This document shows, in pieces, positions 23,201 to 37,080 of a DNA stretch of 64,000 bases (within the stretch, counting starts at the first letter, position 1; every line of letters starts with the position of its first letter). Source of the DNA: Rhinopomastus cyanomelas (taxonomy: Eukaryota; Chordata; Aves; Bucerotiformes; Rhinopomastidae); NCBI GenBank assembly GCA_013400115.1, contig VXBP01002784.1, forward strand, positions 937,383 to 1,001,382, read 5' to 3'. The notes beneath the pieces were generated by a model, which worked only from the letters and a program-made list of their open reading frames with translations, searched no databases and was not told where the DNA came from. Made by a program: the position numbers and the translations under genes.

Positions 23201-23746
23201 GGACAAGGTCTTCTCTACTGCACATCACTCCTGCAAAGGCAAACAGCATAGCTGAAGGTGCATTGTGGCCATGCTTCTACATGTGCTGCAGAGGATTTTA
23301 AAGCTGTAAGTGCGTCTGAAGGATTACCCAGCAGGGTCATCCTAAAAAACACATGTACCACATGGCATATACATTTTAAATAGCAGCTTGGTTTTGGCCA
23401 TGAAGGCACAGCTATGATGCTTCAACTTGAAAAGACATGTGGACAACCTTCCACACTTTACATTCCTTTATGTGACTCTCATTTCTCAAGACATTGTTTC
23501 AGGCTGATCTGTGCAAATTCAAAATGCCCTTCTCTAATGCTACCTGCCATTTGGGCTTGGCACAAAAGCATCATCCATATGTCTCTGCAAGCCAAATGAC
23601 CTTGCAAACCCTGTTTTCCTGAGGGAGACTCACCTGTATTCATTTCTGTTAAAAAGAAATTAACTTGGAGCTCCATAAGCAAATTCGTTTGGCATAGGTA
23701 ATTCCAAATTCCAAAGTTATCATTAAAACAAAAAGTGCATCCTTAT

Positions 23747-23780
23747 GCATTGAAATCCGTGGGAATTAGACTTCAGCAAT
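23747..23780 (+). repeat. Possible ancient amniote repeat trace
   Basis: GCATTGAAATCCGTGGGAAT and the following ACTTCAGC resemble the widely dispersed reptile and bird motif of the CATTGAAGTCAATGGGA type. The match is short and from memory, so this is a weak call. Confidence 0.25.
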
Positions 23781-24336
23781 TCACACAAGGCTATGATGAA
23801 AGATAATCAAACAGCACAAAGATAACCCATTCATTGTGGAAATGAGGTGGAACATCTCCCCAGCTTGTCTCCACAGCTAGCCCTCGGCTCAGTTGTGTTT
23901 GGTGTTTGGAAGTTTTTATCATCCTAAAGCATTTCATGCTTGTGCACTTCAGGGCACCACAAGAAACAGAGGGAGTACTTTGCTTGCCCTGAGGTAGGCA
24001 GTTCTAGTCAAGGAAATGATGATTACCCACTTCCACTGGAGCAAATGAATGTTCCTGGTTCCAGTTGAAGGCATGCATATCCAACAGGCCTTCAAAACTA
24101 GGCCAGTGCCTAACCAGTTCACATTCTGCTTCCTCAGATGATCTTTGAAAAATCATCCAGTCTTTAAAAGGAATACAAACCCCAAGTTTCTGTAATTTCC
24201 TGGGTTTCTGTATGACAGAGGCCAAAGGCTGCCGAAGCAAATTAGGATCACGCTCTCAGTATATCTTTAGAATTACTTTGTTCTCAGCCTGAAAGCAGAA
24301 TTTGACATTCAGTAACCTTTGTAAGTCCAAAGAAAT

Positions 24337-24415
24337 GCTATTGACTTCACTGCAACTACTATAAATTTACACTTGATGCAAGTGAGAGTGGACCTGTGCC
24401 ACAGTTTGGACCTTA
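24337..24415 (+). repeat. Possible ancient amniote repeat trace
   Basis: The run ATTGACTTCACTGCAACTAC followed by AAATTTACACTTGATGCAAG and a GTGGACCTG end has the layout of an old amniote interspersed repeat (ATTGACTTCA-TGGAG-TAC ... ATTTACACCAG ... ATCTGGCCC). It is heavily diverged, and the family name cannot be assigned by eye. Confidence 0.3.
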
Positions 24416-25178
24416 CTCTGTGAATTCATATGCCACAGAACCAGCTCAGCAATTATTGGTGGTGTTTTTATTTTAAATGCCTAATTGCTTGGTGCATAGT
24501 CATTTTCAGGAGTGGGCCCATCCCTTGATCATTTCAAATGGTGTTTGAAGCATTTAGATCTTAAATATCTCACTGGCTTCTGGGAATAACACCTTTCCTA
24601 TGACTTATTTTGAAGGTAGAGCTGGGCTATTTAAAAGAGATGTTCAGAAAGAGCTGCACTACTGCATGAACCTATGCACCTAGTGGAGAGATGAAAATAT
24701 CACAAAATAAAAGAAAACATAAAGCCAACTGAGCTCTCAACTTTTGGCGGACTTTGTCCTCTCATTCTACCTATGTGTGGTCCTCTTGAAAAAAAAATTA
24801 GCATATGGAAAATATAGGACCAAACACTTATATTCTGGCATAGCATGGAGGAGCCTGCAATACTTTCCCTCTTTAGTAAGACTTGTTAGCATAGCTAGCT
24901 GGTAAAAGATTTGCCAGCTTGTGGTTACAGGGTGAGCAGCTCACACCTTCAACGAGGTCAGTGCTCCACTGCGTTCCTGTAGTATCTTGGATCTAATGGG
25001 CATAAAGGTCATATCATTTCTTTGCAGATGAACCTATAGGTTGATTGAGCCCAAAGAATATTTGGGAGGCAAAGTGCCTTTGAAAGGGGATGAAATGCAA
25101 AGAGTCACGAAGCTTCACTCTTCATCATTAAAGCAGTGTTTAGGAATCAAGTTTTATAGAGGAGTGGTTCTATTTTAC

Positions 25179-25222
25179 CTCAGTGGAGTTATTCTTGATT
25201 TACACCAGATTAAGATTAGTCC
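25179..25222 (+). repeat. Possible ancient amniote repeat trace
   Basis: CTCAGTGGAGTTATTCTTGA followed by TTTACACCAG closely resembles the same old-repeat layout as at 24337-24415. Three such traces in 1.5 kb, all on the plus strand, suggest related old insertions or one broken element. Confidence 0.35.
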
Positions 25223-27619
25223 TCACAACCGGAGAAATCTATTCTACCAGGATGTTGAAGGAGACATTGATCCTAAACAGATAAAATTATCTTCTCCTTT
25301 AGTTACTTTCGGCTTCACTAATTAAAATAGTTTTCTAATGAAAAGCTGCAAAAATATTCACATAATTCTCAGGCAGTCAGTCTGATTTTCTGCTGATGTT
25401 TCTGATGATGACAAATACTTTATTCATGAGAAAATGTTCAAGTTGTAGAGCCTCTTCTATGATATAAGAAACCAGAAAGCCTGAAAATAGCAGTTCATCA
25501 GATAATCTGGTGTCAGTGGCAGGCACTGGGTTCTGTTCATACCTGCCTGGTGACTCAAGGGTGCTAACACAGCTCATGGCCTCATTATTTCTGATCAATC
25601 TACTGACCAAACCGATTGGTATGAATTACAAACCACATCTGCAGACCCTCTGCAAACAGGAGTTATTTTTGTTTAAACAGCTTCCTATTAATGACACAAA
25701 GAGGCAGGCAAAACTTGTGCAGAATTTCTTTTGAAATTGTAGTATTGAATGAAGACTGTAATAGTTGGGATGAAAAATTTGAGAGCTACATTGAAATAAA
25801 CATCTGCAAAGTAAAACTTCATGCTGGAAAAAGATGCCAGTCACATGCTTATTAACCTGTATACCGATAGAAAGTAGTTTTCTTCACACACTGTTAAGAA
25901 TTTTGATTGTTAAGATTTTTCTATCAGCCTTGGCACATGATGCTCTAAACAAAAGGTGAACATGGATACATAAGAGCCTTCCCTGTGAGAAAGAGAATAG
26001 TGTTCATTACTAAATTTTCATATTGTTCATTTCAATGTCTGTTTTCCACAGGTATTTAATTCCAAGTCCTAAAGAATTACTGTTGTGCTGAACAAGATGT
26101 GTTAATTAACCAGCTTCTTCTGATACGCAATTCCCATCTTGACTGTTTCAGTATGTTGACATGTTGACATACCATTTTTAATTGTGCTACAGTCTGTGTC
26201 CACAACTTCTCCTTCACAGTCTCCCATGACAAATCCAACCAAGTTCAGGCTCCTCTCAAACACATCACCACTTACCTTGCAACAGGGGTCATGACTCTAA
26301 GAAGTCCCAGGGTTTACTAAAGAATATATAAATTTTTTCCTAAAAGAAATACTTCTGTGTGACTGGGCAGATCATGAGACTAGTGCACTTCACATCCAGT
26401 AATCTGTTATTGACAAAGGTTATTAGTAATTACTGCAGGAAGACAAACAGTTGAACATGTGCTGCAATGAGCATGTATCACTGCTCCCTAGCTCGCATTA
26501 GGTAATGTCTGGCATATGCTTTGTATCAGGATGGTTTATTTCCTTACAAAAATGTTTCCTTCTTTCTTTAAATGATTGCCATTAGAAATCTGGGTAGTCT
26601 TGTCATAGTTACATAAATGTCACTCCCCAGGCTTCACTGATATCTTCTGGCAATTAATTATGTATTAAAAGAGTGCACTGTATACTCGTTTTTAATGCAC
26701 AACCTTTCAGTTCCATTGTAAGATCCTTTTGGTCATGTTATAAGCACTGCGAGGTTAAAAATCAGAAGGAGGGAATCCCAGAAACCCAACAGATGTAATA
26801 TTAAGTAGACACCCCTGACGGAGCACTTGGTTCCATACTACAGTATGTATTTCATCCTGACATACTATTTGTACAGCTACAGCATGCAAAGACCCACACA
26901 ATTTTAAATCAGGGCTATGTTAGTTTCTCTGTGGGCCCTACATATAGTAAAGGACAACACAAAATACAGAAGATTTGCAGAGTGCTCGGTCGTTCACAGC
27001 TCCCAGCTTCCAATGCTCCCTTTGCTGTGTGAGTTTATGTTTTGAATCTTGTGTCTTTCATGGCAGACACAAACAGATTTGATCTAGTGAGGCAACAAAG
27101 TATCAGGAATTTGGCCACTTTCCCTGTAAACTGATCTCTAAGAAAGCCTGAAGGCAATGCTGTGCAGGATGAGCTACTAACAAGGCTCCTCGAGTTCTTC
27201 CTCCTTTCGTGGAGCCCACTGAATGCTCAAAGGCTACTCTACTGAGCAGACTGAAACTGCCATGGCAGAAGAGCCCTGTCGCCTTTTCCAGTACAGAGGG
27301 CTGACACTCTCATTTTCCATAGGCAAGGCTCTCGCCCCCTTGCAGTGGGCATGGGTGCTGAGGAGAAGAAAGGGAGGTTGTGTTAATAATACCTTCTCAT
27401 GTCTCATCTAGCACAGCATGTGAACTGCTGCCTTCCTCAAACCATCTCTGTGTAACTTTGCAGTTTTCTGTCTTTCTGGCATTTACAAAGGATTGTGCAA
27501 AGCTACCTCCTCCCAAAGCAAAGCCTTAATCGGTTTTCAGTCAGTTATGGCTTTTTTTTTCCTGGCAGCATATATAATGCCACACAGTCAAATAATGAAC
27601 TTGTCTTTCATTTGGATAT

Positions 27620-27840
27620 AGTTTATTAATGACAAAAACGCTAATCCATTAATCAATTTAAAACAAGTTGGTAAATGAAAAAAATTCTCAGTCTTCTTTA
27701 GTAACAGGATCACATGCATCTTAAAAGGGGGCCATTATCTCTGTGGGTTTCTCAGCTGAAGTTAAAAATCTAAAAATGATTTTCATTCATTTCTCATTAA
27801 TATGCAAAATTATTCAAATTAGATAGTAATTAACCATCTA
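27620..27840. promoter_or_regulatory. Candidate enhancer: TAATCC, TAAT and octamer-like cluster
   Basis: In ~220 bases I see TTTATTAATGAC (27622-27633), CTAATCCATTAATCAATTTA (27641-27660, a TAATCC bicoid/OTX-type core beside homeodomain cores), CATTAATATGCAAAATTATT (27795-27814, octamer-like) and AGTAATTAACC (27825-27835). The combination resembles vertebrate conserved developmental enhancers. AT richness could explain it, so this is an inference awaiting conservation data. Confidence 0.3.
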
Positions 27841-30800
27841 CTCAGTAGAAAACCTTTTCATGATAATTTATGATAAACTCAGTAGCAGCTTTGATTGAGA
27901 TTGATTTTTGGTGTTGAGAAGCTATCATGAATACAAAAAAGCACCTGAAAAAATATTTTTAAACACCTAACTTGCTGCTCAGCTAATTGTATGGTAACTG
28001 CGTTTGCAGATTATTTCAAAGGGAGGCCTGTGGGCAAGATACTAATGCTGAATGGGACAGGAAAAACATCCTTTTGAGTTTGTCCTACATTTCATCTTAA
28101 AGCTCAGCTTTCTTCACATCTCCCAGACTAATTCGTTTAGAATGTGAAATGTTTAGCACTGTTTAATTCAGCAAACGGATACACTGGAGCTAGGGCCTTG
28201 CTTGATAAACTTACAGGATTGCTTTCAGGATGAAATTGTTTGGAAAAAGAATCAAAATACATTCTAGACAAACTGTTGTTTTATGGTGCAGTGTTCCTGG
28301 AAATACCGCTGTGATTTGTAAACAGACTCTAGATCTAGTTTTGCAGATGGTGACAGCAGCCCAGTGGGTTATGGGGTTAATATCATGGGCACGCTGCACT
28401 ATGGAGAATGCGTTTTTGTTCTTAGTAAAGATGAGCATCAGGATTGGGGGACATCATAGCTCTAAACACTGGGGATTGCTGTTCAGAAATGTTACTCTCT
28501 TGAGGTGAGGAAACCAGAGGGAAAGAAGCACTGACCTTGCACTGCTGCAGTAGCATTAAGAGATAAAAAACCCTATTCGATACCTATTGCTACCGGTGGG
28601 AATTGCTGTGAGCACCCATGCCAAAGAGGCTGGGCTACAGAGGAAAGAAAACACCTGATACTCTGAAAGGCTTTTCCTCTGATCTTGATCACAGAACTAA
28701 TGCAACCGACAACCGACAACTTCATCATAAATAACATATATACTGCACATCTTGTGGATTTCAAGTAGTTTAAATAATTACCAAAAGTAATAAGAACCTC
28801 TTGAACTATGTCATGAGGGGGAAGGAAAGAAGGAGAGGGAAGGGATCATGTTTCAGTTTTGAGCTCTGCGACTGTCCTTAGGTTTAACTGAAGTTCAGTT
28901 CCAGAGCTGAAAGGCCTGTTGTCCAGGGTCAAATCAAGGCTGTATGTAAGCTGCACCTCACCAAGGGTAAACATTTTTTGGTTCTTAAACCAAGACTCAG
29001 AATTAACCTATATTTGTTTAATAAACTTGTAACTAGCAGCAAAAGGATAGAGCATGATAGCTTTGAACAAATCTCCATTCCCCTCAGCACAATGGCATCA
29101 GCGTTCACATGCATCAGGTCTTGGCTGAGTTTTATTTACTGCCCCACTGCAACCTGCAAAATCCTTTTCCTCATCAGCATGCTATATAAATGTCCTGGTT
29201 AGCAAATAATCCCCAACTGTACTCCTTGGCCCTGTGTTATTTTTTACATTTAAATGTATTTGCCATCTATTGACCTAGTACCTACACAAGCCAAAGCCAA
29301 CTGCATTGTTCCTCATTATTTACCCTGCTTGCAATTGCTTCCAGATGGTACTGCGATACAATGACTACATTCATTCCTCCCTGGAAGGCCCAGAGGGTGG
29401 CAATGGACAACCTTCCTCCAGGGCCCTGCTTTCTGCATAGAAGGGACCACATTCATCCACAGTCACAACAGGAGAACATTTTCAAAGGGTAATAAAAGTA
29501 TTCTGTCAAGAAGTTACCAGTGTTACCCGAGTCAGTATTTCTTCTTCTAGGAAGACTGTGAGAATCATCTCAGGCATGATACAATACTTGCAGGGTGCTG
29601 AAAGTGAAATTCCTGCTCAGGTGATTTGACACCTCAAAAGGAAGGCCATTTCAGAAAAGAAAATATTTCTCAGCTGACACTTTAATCTAATGAATCAAAG
29701 AGAAGACAGTCATACTGGAAAAGATGATAGACAAGACTTTCAGAAGGACTGATGCAATTAATGGTGTTTTCTGAGACAGCAGAGATTAAACAGAATAAGA
29801 CATACATTCCAAACTTCCGCATCCCTTGCTTTTCAATTATCTGTTTTTCATACTTTATTCTGAGACTGAAATAAACAGCAGGTAGCCACATCTATGACAA
29901 AAACAGAAAGAGTCTTCTAAGTGCTTCTGAACCTTTTCTTTTATTCATTCCATTGGAATATCTCAGGAAAGTTTGCAAGTATGAAGTTCTCAAGCAGCGA
30001 AGTGCTATTCTACTTGTTTTACTAACTGGTTTGGTTCTGTGTCCAGCAGGTTACACAGGAAGTTTTTGTCAGAAGCAGAAACAGTTACTTAACTGGAGCC
30101 CTAAGCATTAGTCACTAATTTTCTTAGTGGTTTGAGCATAGATGCCAGTGAGAAGTGTGGCTGAGTGAGTGTGGAATTAAGCTCTGATACACACGTGCTG
30201 TTTAGGCAGACAGTAGGTTATGGTGAGCCACAAAAGCAAGTAACACTACACTTTAGTGCAGCGCACTTTTAAGTCTGACAGACAAAGGCTTAACAACATC
30301 CAACAGTTGGCAGTCAACTCCAAAAGTCCAACAGGAAATCAAGTGGTATCTCTAACTACTTGTACCACTTGAACGAGAACAAAACAGCTGGAAAGCTACC
30401 TAAGCCAGCAACTTAAAGTCATAATAGCTCTTTTGCTGAAAAAATAATCCAGCTCAGAAAGGTTTTGCCTCCCTAGGAGTGCTGGAGAAAACCTTTTCAA
30501 CAAAATGCTACACAGTTCTGGTGCTAAGTTTGCAGCCTCAAAGAGGATTCAAAGCAAGGGCCAGCTGTAAAATAGGACAGCAGGGAGACCACAGTACCTA
30601 TGCTGGGAAAATTCCCTTGGTGTTAGCCTATTTACTCATCCACAGTGTGGTGAAACTGCAGCTCTTCCCTTGCGTGGTTATTTAGTTTAATGCCTTGCTG
30701 CTTGTGGAAATGGGAAACAGTTAACAACCCTGTTTCAATAAAATATAATTCTGAGGGAGGAAAAACAGAGACCTAAGGAACCTAGTTCTTCTTCCCTCCC

Positions 30801-33800
30801 TTATTATAAAGTCATTTTTCAAATCACCTTTCTGACACATTTGTCCATATTGATTAGCTGCTTTTAGAATGACATTGTCTGACCTGTCTAAATCCATCAA
30901 TTGCTCTCCTGCTGACGCTTAATTCCCAGGCTGCTTTAGCTTCTGATGGTATGGTATGAATATTATTCATAAAGTCTTTTTGCTGAAAAGATCAATAATC
31001 ATCTACATCTTACGTTTGCATTCTGGGTGTTGTTCAAGTAGGCCTTTAACTGGCCACAGACTCTTCCGTTTTCCTTTATCACTGCAGATTGTAAATGTTT
31101 CATTAGTAGCATTTAGAGAGTATGCACTTGATACTATATCCCCAGGAGTTTCAAGTGAGTTATAACTTGTTCAGCACTAGGATTAATGCATATTCCCAGT
31201 AGCTTTCATTGCATTTCCATTCTGTGTGCCACAAAACTCTACAGTTAAATATGTTTTGTCCACTTAGAAAGTGTTTGGTAGGGAAGGCAGTGCCTTAATT
31301 GTTCCCAAGACATTGGGTAATGCTCTACTGATAGGCCTAAGGTTGAACTAATAGGCAAGCAAGATGCAGTTTAGCTTCAGCAGGTTTTAAAGTCCTAATG
31401 AGGCGCAATATACTGAAGTTAAGAACTTGTCAAGACAGGCAGTTCATCTAAAAAGTTGAAACAGCATCTACATTATTCTTTTTTCTTAAAAAAAACTACA
31501 AGCAAGGGATTATGATTACCACAGTGCTGAGAAGGTGTATTTGAATTAAATATTTCTCTAGATTCACAGACAGGTATTTGCCTTACAAAACCCGTAGAAC
31601 TCAAATATCACCTGCATTTCACTACAAGTACATTATTAAAACAATTTTTAAGAAAGACGTTTCAAAACAAGATCCCTGAGTTGAGCAAAGAAGAAGGGCA
31701 ATATGCTTGTAAAGCAGTGTTTTCAGTCTGCAGAATGGATGAGTTCGACTTCCTATATTCTAAGGCACTGTTTACACAACTGCTAGTCCTATATTTAGCA
31801 GTCTTTGTAAACTGGAAAATTTTAGAGTCTTAAAAGTGCAAATACTGACTAGTCACCATTTTAATTTCACAATATTTTGCTGGAAGCCCTCTCAGAATAA
31901 AACTGTGAGATTCTAGGTGTTTTAGTAAGTACAGGATTGATTTGAACTTCATTGGATTTTAACTACTGCATGCCAGGCTGATGTGTTCAGTGGCATAAAA
32001 TATTTCATTTTCATTTTATGACATAAAAGTTTAAGAGTCTTGCTGCTGAGATGTATCAATCAAATCAGAGGTTCAAATGGAGTATTATCTTGATGCTGGT
32101 ATGAGAATGAAAATGATGCTTTAGTTCACAGTCAGTCGGTACCAAATGTCTTCACAGTCAATAACCGACTTCTGCATACACTTCTGCAGAGCCATTACTT
32201 CGGGGTTCATAAAGTGGAACACAGCACTTCTGACAATGCTGCAGGATTTTTTATTTTTCTTTTGGAACATAAAAATGTTGCTTACATTGAAAAAGAAAAA
32301 ATCAAACTCATGTTTAGAAGGATCATTTTAAAGACAGGCATTTCAAGCAATTAAAGCCCAAGTGTTTTCTGCATGGTGATATTTCACAGATGTTTGAAGA
32401 ATGGTTATAATCTGTCCAAATCTATTTTATCATGAAGGCTTCTGGAGAACTGCAACAGTGGATAGGGACATTGTAGGCTACACAATAGGATGTATTTATT
32501 TATTTTTAAAGTGACCATGTCTTTGGCCATGAGGCATATTATTATTGTGGATAAGTACAATGAAACCTCCGCACTTTAAAATCTCAGTCTCTTAATACTG
32601 AAGGATGAACAAAACTATTAAATGAATTAATAAGCATCTTAGATTATTATGCCTATAGCTTAAGCTTTACAGAAAGACAGAAGTTTGAGGTTGGTTGGGT
32701 TTTTTTCCTGCCTTCCTTGTGGCAAAAGAGAAAGTTGACTGAATTGCTCAAGTGATAGAAAAAGAAAGTAAGACCTGCAGATAGAAACCCATTCTTTTAA
32801 AAAAAGAGTCCGAAAGATGAAGTGCCAAGCCTTCAGGCTAGACTGAACGCTGATTTCCAATGTCTTGGCATGTGAATGAGCACACATCAAAAGGCCTTAA
32901 TCAGTCAGCCAACCAAAATTTCACTTTTTGCACCTCTCAGTACTAGAATCATTCAGTTCCATGTTATAGCTCAAGTAAATGCTTGATTTCATAGGAACAC
33001 AGGATCTCCTTCAGTCTGTGACTCTTCTAATGCAGGAGAAAAAGGACCCAGACTCAGCAGTCTGTGTTCCGAAATAGAACCAGCCGACTTTACTCACTAT
33101 ACCCGAGCTCAGTGGTGGACAGATACCCTTGTACACCTGGAAGCCACCAAAAGCATTTCTGCATGTAATTTTGATGCTTCTCCCGGCAGGCTCCCACTTT
33201 TCTCCCACCTAAGAGTAGCCAAGTGTTTGTGAACCAGATACCTGAGACTGCTGTGCAGAAAGGCATCAGGGAATAAAACCTTGTATGGTGATATGAAGTG
33301 CTTCTAATTTTTCTTAAGAAGTTGCCCTCCTTTAAGGGAGGCCTGAATCAGAAATCTGAAGAGGCACAGATGAACTTCCATGATTGGACACTCAATGTTA
33401 CTCTTAAGAATTCACTTGCTCTCTTATGTATACCACCACCAACCCACACATTTCCCTCCCATGCACAGATACTCCTTGTTACTTTCCTTCTGCTGACCCT
33501 TCACAAGACTACCTCCTTTGCAGAATTTCATACTTACAAGTCACTTTGTAAGTGCTCCTGTACTGAGCTTAACCCTGACCCAAAGGACAAAAATCACTGT
33601 GCTGCAAGGAATACCATAGCATCTGTGGTGGTTAACTCACTTTTCTGCCCACCACATCATGGGGTTTTACAGGATTCAGTATGAAGCAGCAGAGAAGGAA
33701 GGGAGAAATCCAGATAAAGTAATTGTCTTGAATGCTTCCTACAATATCATTTATAATGCTTCCTTAGCAAATGACTAAGGAAGGCTTTGTTTAATATTAT

Positions 33801-36118
33801 CGTTGATGTTTTCACAATAATACATTCTTTCTTCTAAACTACGTAGATAATATTGATGATGTTGCCATGTACTTGCACCAGCAAAGCAAATGTATGTTAT
33901 TGTGCCCCTACAATTCCTTGTGCAAGCAAGGATACAGGCCACTGACAGCAGAAGAAACAGTTTTACTTACTAATTGCAAAGCTCCAGGTTAAAGAAGTGC
34001 CACTCAGACTTGCTATGCTTCCCAATAAATAATAGATTGTGTTATAGCTCACCACAGTTACTGTGAGAGCACATAATGCACAAAGGATAAGGCACTCACT
34101 GATACCCAGTGCAGCGTGTGGGTAATCCGCTGGGAGCCAGACAACATATGTTCACGTGGTTCCTTCCTTCCCTCACCATTTGATAAGACCATAGGCTGAA
34201 TGTAGTTGTGGAAATTGCTAGGTCAAATAAAACCAGCATAATGCCTCACCCTTTGCAAGATCATCTTGCTCTGTCATTGCTAGCATGTTTCCTGGATATC
34301 TCTGAAAGTCAGACACAGCCTTAGCCTGATTAACTTTAATGTAAGAATAATGTTCCTCCGCTTGAGACACTCCTGGATCTCTTTTTCAAGATATTGCATC
34401 TAAAGCAGGAAGATGGCTGCTACAGGTACCAGCAATCATAGCTATAAATTATGGAAGGATGCATCCAGGATGCAGCCATAAAGAATGACCACTTGTTGAC
34501 ATGCACATGCTGAAAAGAACTTCAGAGACTACTAGCCTCATCAGGGGAATGGCTGGCTTCCTGCACAACAGCAAATACCACTGTTGTAGCTCCTGTGATT
34601 CTCTTCTAATGTCTTTTTCATGTCTTATTGTATCAAAACACATCCAGTCCAACAGATAAGACAAATTACTAAAGCTGATGAAAAGGACCTGAGAAAAGCA
34701 CTTCAACCAAACTTAACATTTTCTTCTAAATTGATGCCTGTGATTTACTAACGCTAAATAGTAACAATAAAGGGAGTCTCTGGAAATCAGAAAACAAAAG
34801 CCATTTCCTGCTTATATGCTCATGAAAGGTTTGGAAACTCCAACTTTCATAAAGTCCTCACCAGTACAGAAACATGAAAACCTTTTTTCTTTGGCATAAA
34901 GGACTAACTCAGGAATGCTCTCAGCTTCCAGGGGCACAAATTACATGGTCATTTACTCTGGTTAAAAATTGTGATAATTTTTACTCTGGTAAAAAGAAGC
35001 TACCTAATGGATCAACTTCTTGTTTTTATTTTCTACATATGATTATTGCAAACTCATTAGCAAGTCTGCACCCCCTGCAAGACACACCAATGTAGTAAAT
35101 GAAACATCGAGGTATGTTGCCTCACTGCTGTACAGCAGCATTTCAAGCCTCCTGTGGAAGGACAACCACAAAGCATTAGAATATAAATCCTTCCTAATGC
35201 CCATTGCATCCCTGGTCTATCTGCTATCACTGCTAAGCAGAGTGCCAATTAGTGTCAGTTGTAATGGTGGTTTCTGTACTACAAACATTCTTCATCTGGG
35301 AATTGAACTAAAAGACCATTGTCTCATTTCATACTAGGAACCAAAACAGTCATCACACAGTAATAACTTCTGGTCACTGCTAACCCAGATGTCATCAAAC
35401 TAGTGACCTTGAAATGAAAATGTCTGCATCCCACTCCCCTTCCTTCCATTTCTCAAGCAGAATGGCCATGTCAAGAGCTTTTAGGATTGGAAGGAATCCA
35501 AATGTAATGGATATGTCATTGAATCCTGATCCCCAAACTGGAAGCCAATGAGAACTACTCTCTCCCACTCTTCTAAGGAAAGATTAACAAAAACATTTCC
35601 CCCAAAACTCAAAACCCCAAGGATTTAATTTTCTGCAATAGGCTATGAGCTCTGCTATGCCTAAGGAACTAACAATCATTGACCCCAGTACATCTCTCAC
35701 CACTAGCCAATAACCATCCAACATTTTCCCACTGCAACCATTTTTGTATAGTCTGATTTATATGCAGAACATTGCATATGTTGGACTAAGTCCACTGTAA
35801 CTGAGCACTTAAATTATCTGGTCCTTATTTATTTGAATTATTAGTTCAGATTAATTGAAGAGGTTTGCTGCTCAGCCAGCAGTGCTCTGTTACCCCTCTA
35901 CAACTTGAGCCAAATAGTAAGGTTGTTTAGAATAATGGAAATTAAATTTTGGTTCACTCTCTTTTACTTCTGCTTTAAAAAGTTATAAATAACTGCATTA
36001 ACTGGTTTATAATATACATCATGATGCCTTTAATTTCCACTCTTTTTGTGGGATTTTTTTGTACAACAGCTGCTGTCTTTTCACTTTCAGAAAAACAAGA
36101 CCCAGAGATTGGAGTATA

Positions 36119-36146
36119 ACTATATATACATGTATGTATATATGTG
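36119..36146. repeat. Alternating TA/TG tract
   Basis: This is a 28-base alternating purine-pyrimidine stretch built on TATATATACATGTATGTATA. It is partly palindromic around ACATGT and likely unstable in length. Confidence 0.6.
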
Positions 36147-37018
36147 CTATAAAAATTACACCACAAATATCTACATATGCTGTCAGCTTTAAACACATTA
36201 AGGGTCTGAAAATACTCGATATGTGAGCATTCTACTTCTGGGTCTGTGTTATTTAAAATTACTAAGGCTGGCTTTTGCCACATAAGGCTTTTTTCTGTTA
36301 AAAAAAATAATAACTATAAATCTGTTTTCTTGTGCCCAAGAAGTCCTTTATGAGACATGTCAGAAAACACAGTATGGATTGTCACAAAAGGAACATAATC
36401 ACAGAATTAGAAACAAAAGAATCAGACAGAACAAAGCTTTTTTTTAAGATTCTAAATCACACACAAAACATTTGTTCTGCTCCAGCTCTTCGTGAACTAA
36501 TTGGCTCTCCTGGAGGGACAGGTAATTGTACTTGACTACACAAGCTGTCCTGAAGCTCCCTTGGAAAGCTCCAGTAAGCTTCCAGTGTTAGCAGCCATCA
36601 AGGATTTCACAGGTCAGGCATCGGATCGATACAGCTAAAAGCAGCAGGGACTGTAATGTCGACAGCAGGTTTCAGAAAACGCTGCAAGTGCCAGTTTGTT
36701 CCCCTTCATGCAGAAGCTCAAGACAGCTTAATTAACCCTTGGAAAATACAATTCATCCAGAGGCTCTGCAGGTCTGTACTAGGCCTTATTGGTGAACTGA
36801 TAGCAGAGATACTGTAGCTGGCAGCTCTGAATTCCCATTTCCCTCTTTAATGCCGTTTCAGTTAGGATGCAAACAAACCATGATTTTTGGTGGCTGTGTT
36901 CACCCTGTCCTGAAGAGCACACTACAAGAAGCCACAACAGCTCTTCTTTGCTTAGAATTCACCTGTGATTTCAGCAGGAGCCTGCCTGGCAGGTGCATTG
37001 ATCACTCATGTCCTGGGT

Positions 37019-37080
37019 TGTTCGTGTGTGTGTGGCTGTGTGTGTACAAGTGTGTGGGGGAGAGAAAAAGAGAGAGGGGG
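37019..37080 (+). repeat. Impure GT-rich then GA-rich tract
   Basis: GTGTGTGTGTGG, TGTGTGTGT and GTGTGTGGGGG runs are followed directly by GAGAGAAAAAGAGAGAGGGGG. It is a compound microsatellite with no sign of a gene. Confidence 0.65.

Noticed and set aside
33298..33684. 128-codon plus-strand frame as a gene
   Set aside because: No known domain, no splice or promoter context, and a length expected by chance in 64 kb of six-frame translation.
35463..35545. Possible CR1 tail (GGATTGGAAGGAATCC)
   Set aside because: Only one short block resembles CR1. The expected neighbouring blocks and the octamer tail are absent.
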